A stretch of DNA of 49,899 bases, from NCBI GenBank assembly GCA_037190665.1, contig JBBCJT010000125.1:1-49899 (forward strand), given 5' to 3'. Positions 49,535 to 49,899 of the stretch are shown here, piece after piece. Below the pieces are notes generated by a model. The model did not search any database. It had not been told where the DNA came from and saw only the letters and a list, made by a program, of their open reading frames with translations. Both the position numbers and the translations under genes were made by a program. Position 1 is the first letter of the stretch; each line of letters begins with the position of its first letter. Origin of the DNA: JBBCJT01 sp037190665 (lineage in GTDB: Bacteria; Pseudomonadota; Alphaproteobacteria; Acetobacterales; Acetobacteraceae).

Positions 49535-49899
49535 GCGCCTCTACTCCCTCTCCCGCTTGCGGGAGAGGGCTGGGGTGAGGGTGCTCGAACGGCGCCGTGG
49601 CGAATGCGTGAGCGTCCCCCCTCACCCAACCCTCGCCCCCCACGGGGGGAGAGGGAAGCACGCGGGAGGGCAGCGGGGTGGCCGGAAGGCGTCATCGGGG
49701 ACGCGCCTCTACTCCCTCTCCCGCGTGCGGGAGAGGGCCGAGGTGCGGGTGCTCGAACGGCACCGTGGCGAGCGCATGAGCGTCCCCCCTCACCCAACCC
49801 TCTCCCCCCGTGGGGGAAGAGGGAAGTGAGTGGGAAGACAGCGGGGAGGCCGGAAGGCGTCATCGGGGACGCGCCTCGACTCCCTCTCCCGCGTGCGGG
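49535..49899. repeat. 168-bp tandem repeat array
   Basis: Two full copies (49535-49702 and 49703-49870) and the start of a third lie directly upstream of the DUF4159 gene and run off the window. Each begins GCGCCTCTACTCCCTCTCCC, contains the 11-bp stem CCCTCTCCCGC/GCGGGAGAGGG, GTGAGGG and CCCTCACC arms and a C6/G6 hairpin, and ends GGCGTCATCGGGGAC. By eye the two copies are about nine-tenths identical. The design matches the dispersed composite repeats. No gene is evident; the minus strand stays open through it only because 168 is a multiple of three. Confidence 0.9.

Noticed and set aside
49525..49863. Minus-strand open frame with 56-residue repeats in the tandem array
   Set aside because: Open only because the unit is 168 bp; peptide (PSPRPSPARGRGS type) is the usual spurious product of CTCTCCCGC repeats.
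49535..49899. CRISPR array
   Set aside because: Units are contiguous 168-bp copies without unique spacers, and no cas genes are visible.

Overview
The window is about 50 kb of very GC-rich DNA with dense, tightly packed genes and many 4-bp ATGA/GTGA overlaps. Gene content points to an alphaproteobacterium, most likely Acetobacteraceae or another Rhodospirillales member. The clues are an Rrf2 regulator next to sufB, FliX divergent from flgI, a one-cysteine DksA, pyrG-kdsA, DUF1491, Bug/TctC proteins and DUF4159/BatA-type genes. I saw no tRNA, rRNA, CRISPR array or transposase gene. All assignments come from reading the sequence; no search was run.

Layout. 1-2 kb: sufB (cut by the left edge) and its Rrf2 regulator, with an IscR-like palindrome and a Fur-like box upstream. 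2-4.5 kb: TRIC channel, SemiSWEET, a DUF4329-like protein and an SDR dehydrogenase. 4.9-7.7 kb: flagellar genes flgI-flgJ(CheL type)-flgN-like behind a sigma-54 promoter, divergent from fliX, then dksA. 7.8-12 kb: a hypothetical gene, a CinA-type MoCF-domain protein, pyrG and kdsA. 12-14.4 kb: the alpha-E / circularly permuted ATP-grasp pair. 14.5-18.9 kb: lipoprotein, OmpA-family porin, DUF1491, small basic protein, cytochrome b561 and a DUF429-like protein.

19-25.4 kb looks like an uptake and degradation locus: tctC, then a minus-strand operon (M20 amidohydrolase, creatininase-family protein, ketopantoate-reductase-like protein), divergent from tctB-tctA. 25.5-27 kb: bifunctional GDP-mannose pyrophosphorylase/phosphomannose isomerase. 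27-33.6 kb: a minus-strand cluster of TonB-dependent receptor, NitT/TauT-like ABC importer (binding protein, permease, ATPase) and NnrS. 33.8-38.1 kb: a 1451-residue DUF4011-helicase-nuclease-DUF3320 protein, a likely antiphage protein. 38.1-40 kb: glycine-zipper lipoprotein, mscL and ankyrin protein. 40.1-43.9 kb: zinc alcohol dehydrogenase, aldehyde dehydrogenase and an AraC regulator, a likely aryl-alcohol oxidation module. 43.9-49.5 kb: sugar-phosphate isomerase-like protein and two large membrane proteins of the MoxR/BatA/DUF4159 type. The right edge is a 168-bp tandem repeat array.

Three signals stand out that gene calling does not explain. First, a 15-bp palindrome (CGCAACTTAGTTGCG and a one-base variant) lies in the divergent promoter regions of both the tct locus and the TonB/ABC/NnrS cluster, suggesting a shared regulator. 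Second, a 34-bp exact direct repeat flanks tctC and carries the stop codons of both neighbouring genes. Third, a family of composite hairpin repeats (core CTCTCCCGC-GCGGGAGAG) fills several intergenic gaps, shows a compensatory stem change, and has expanded into the tandem array at the right edge.
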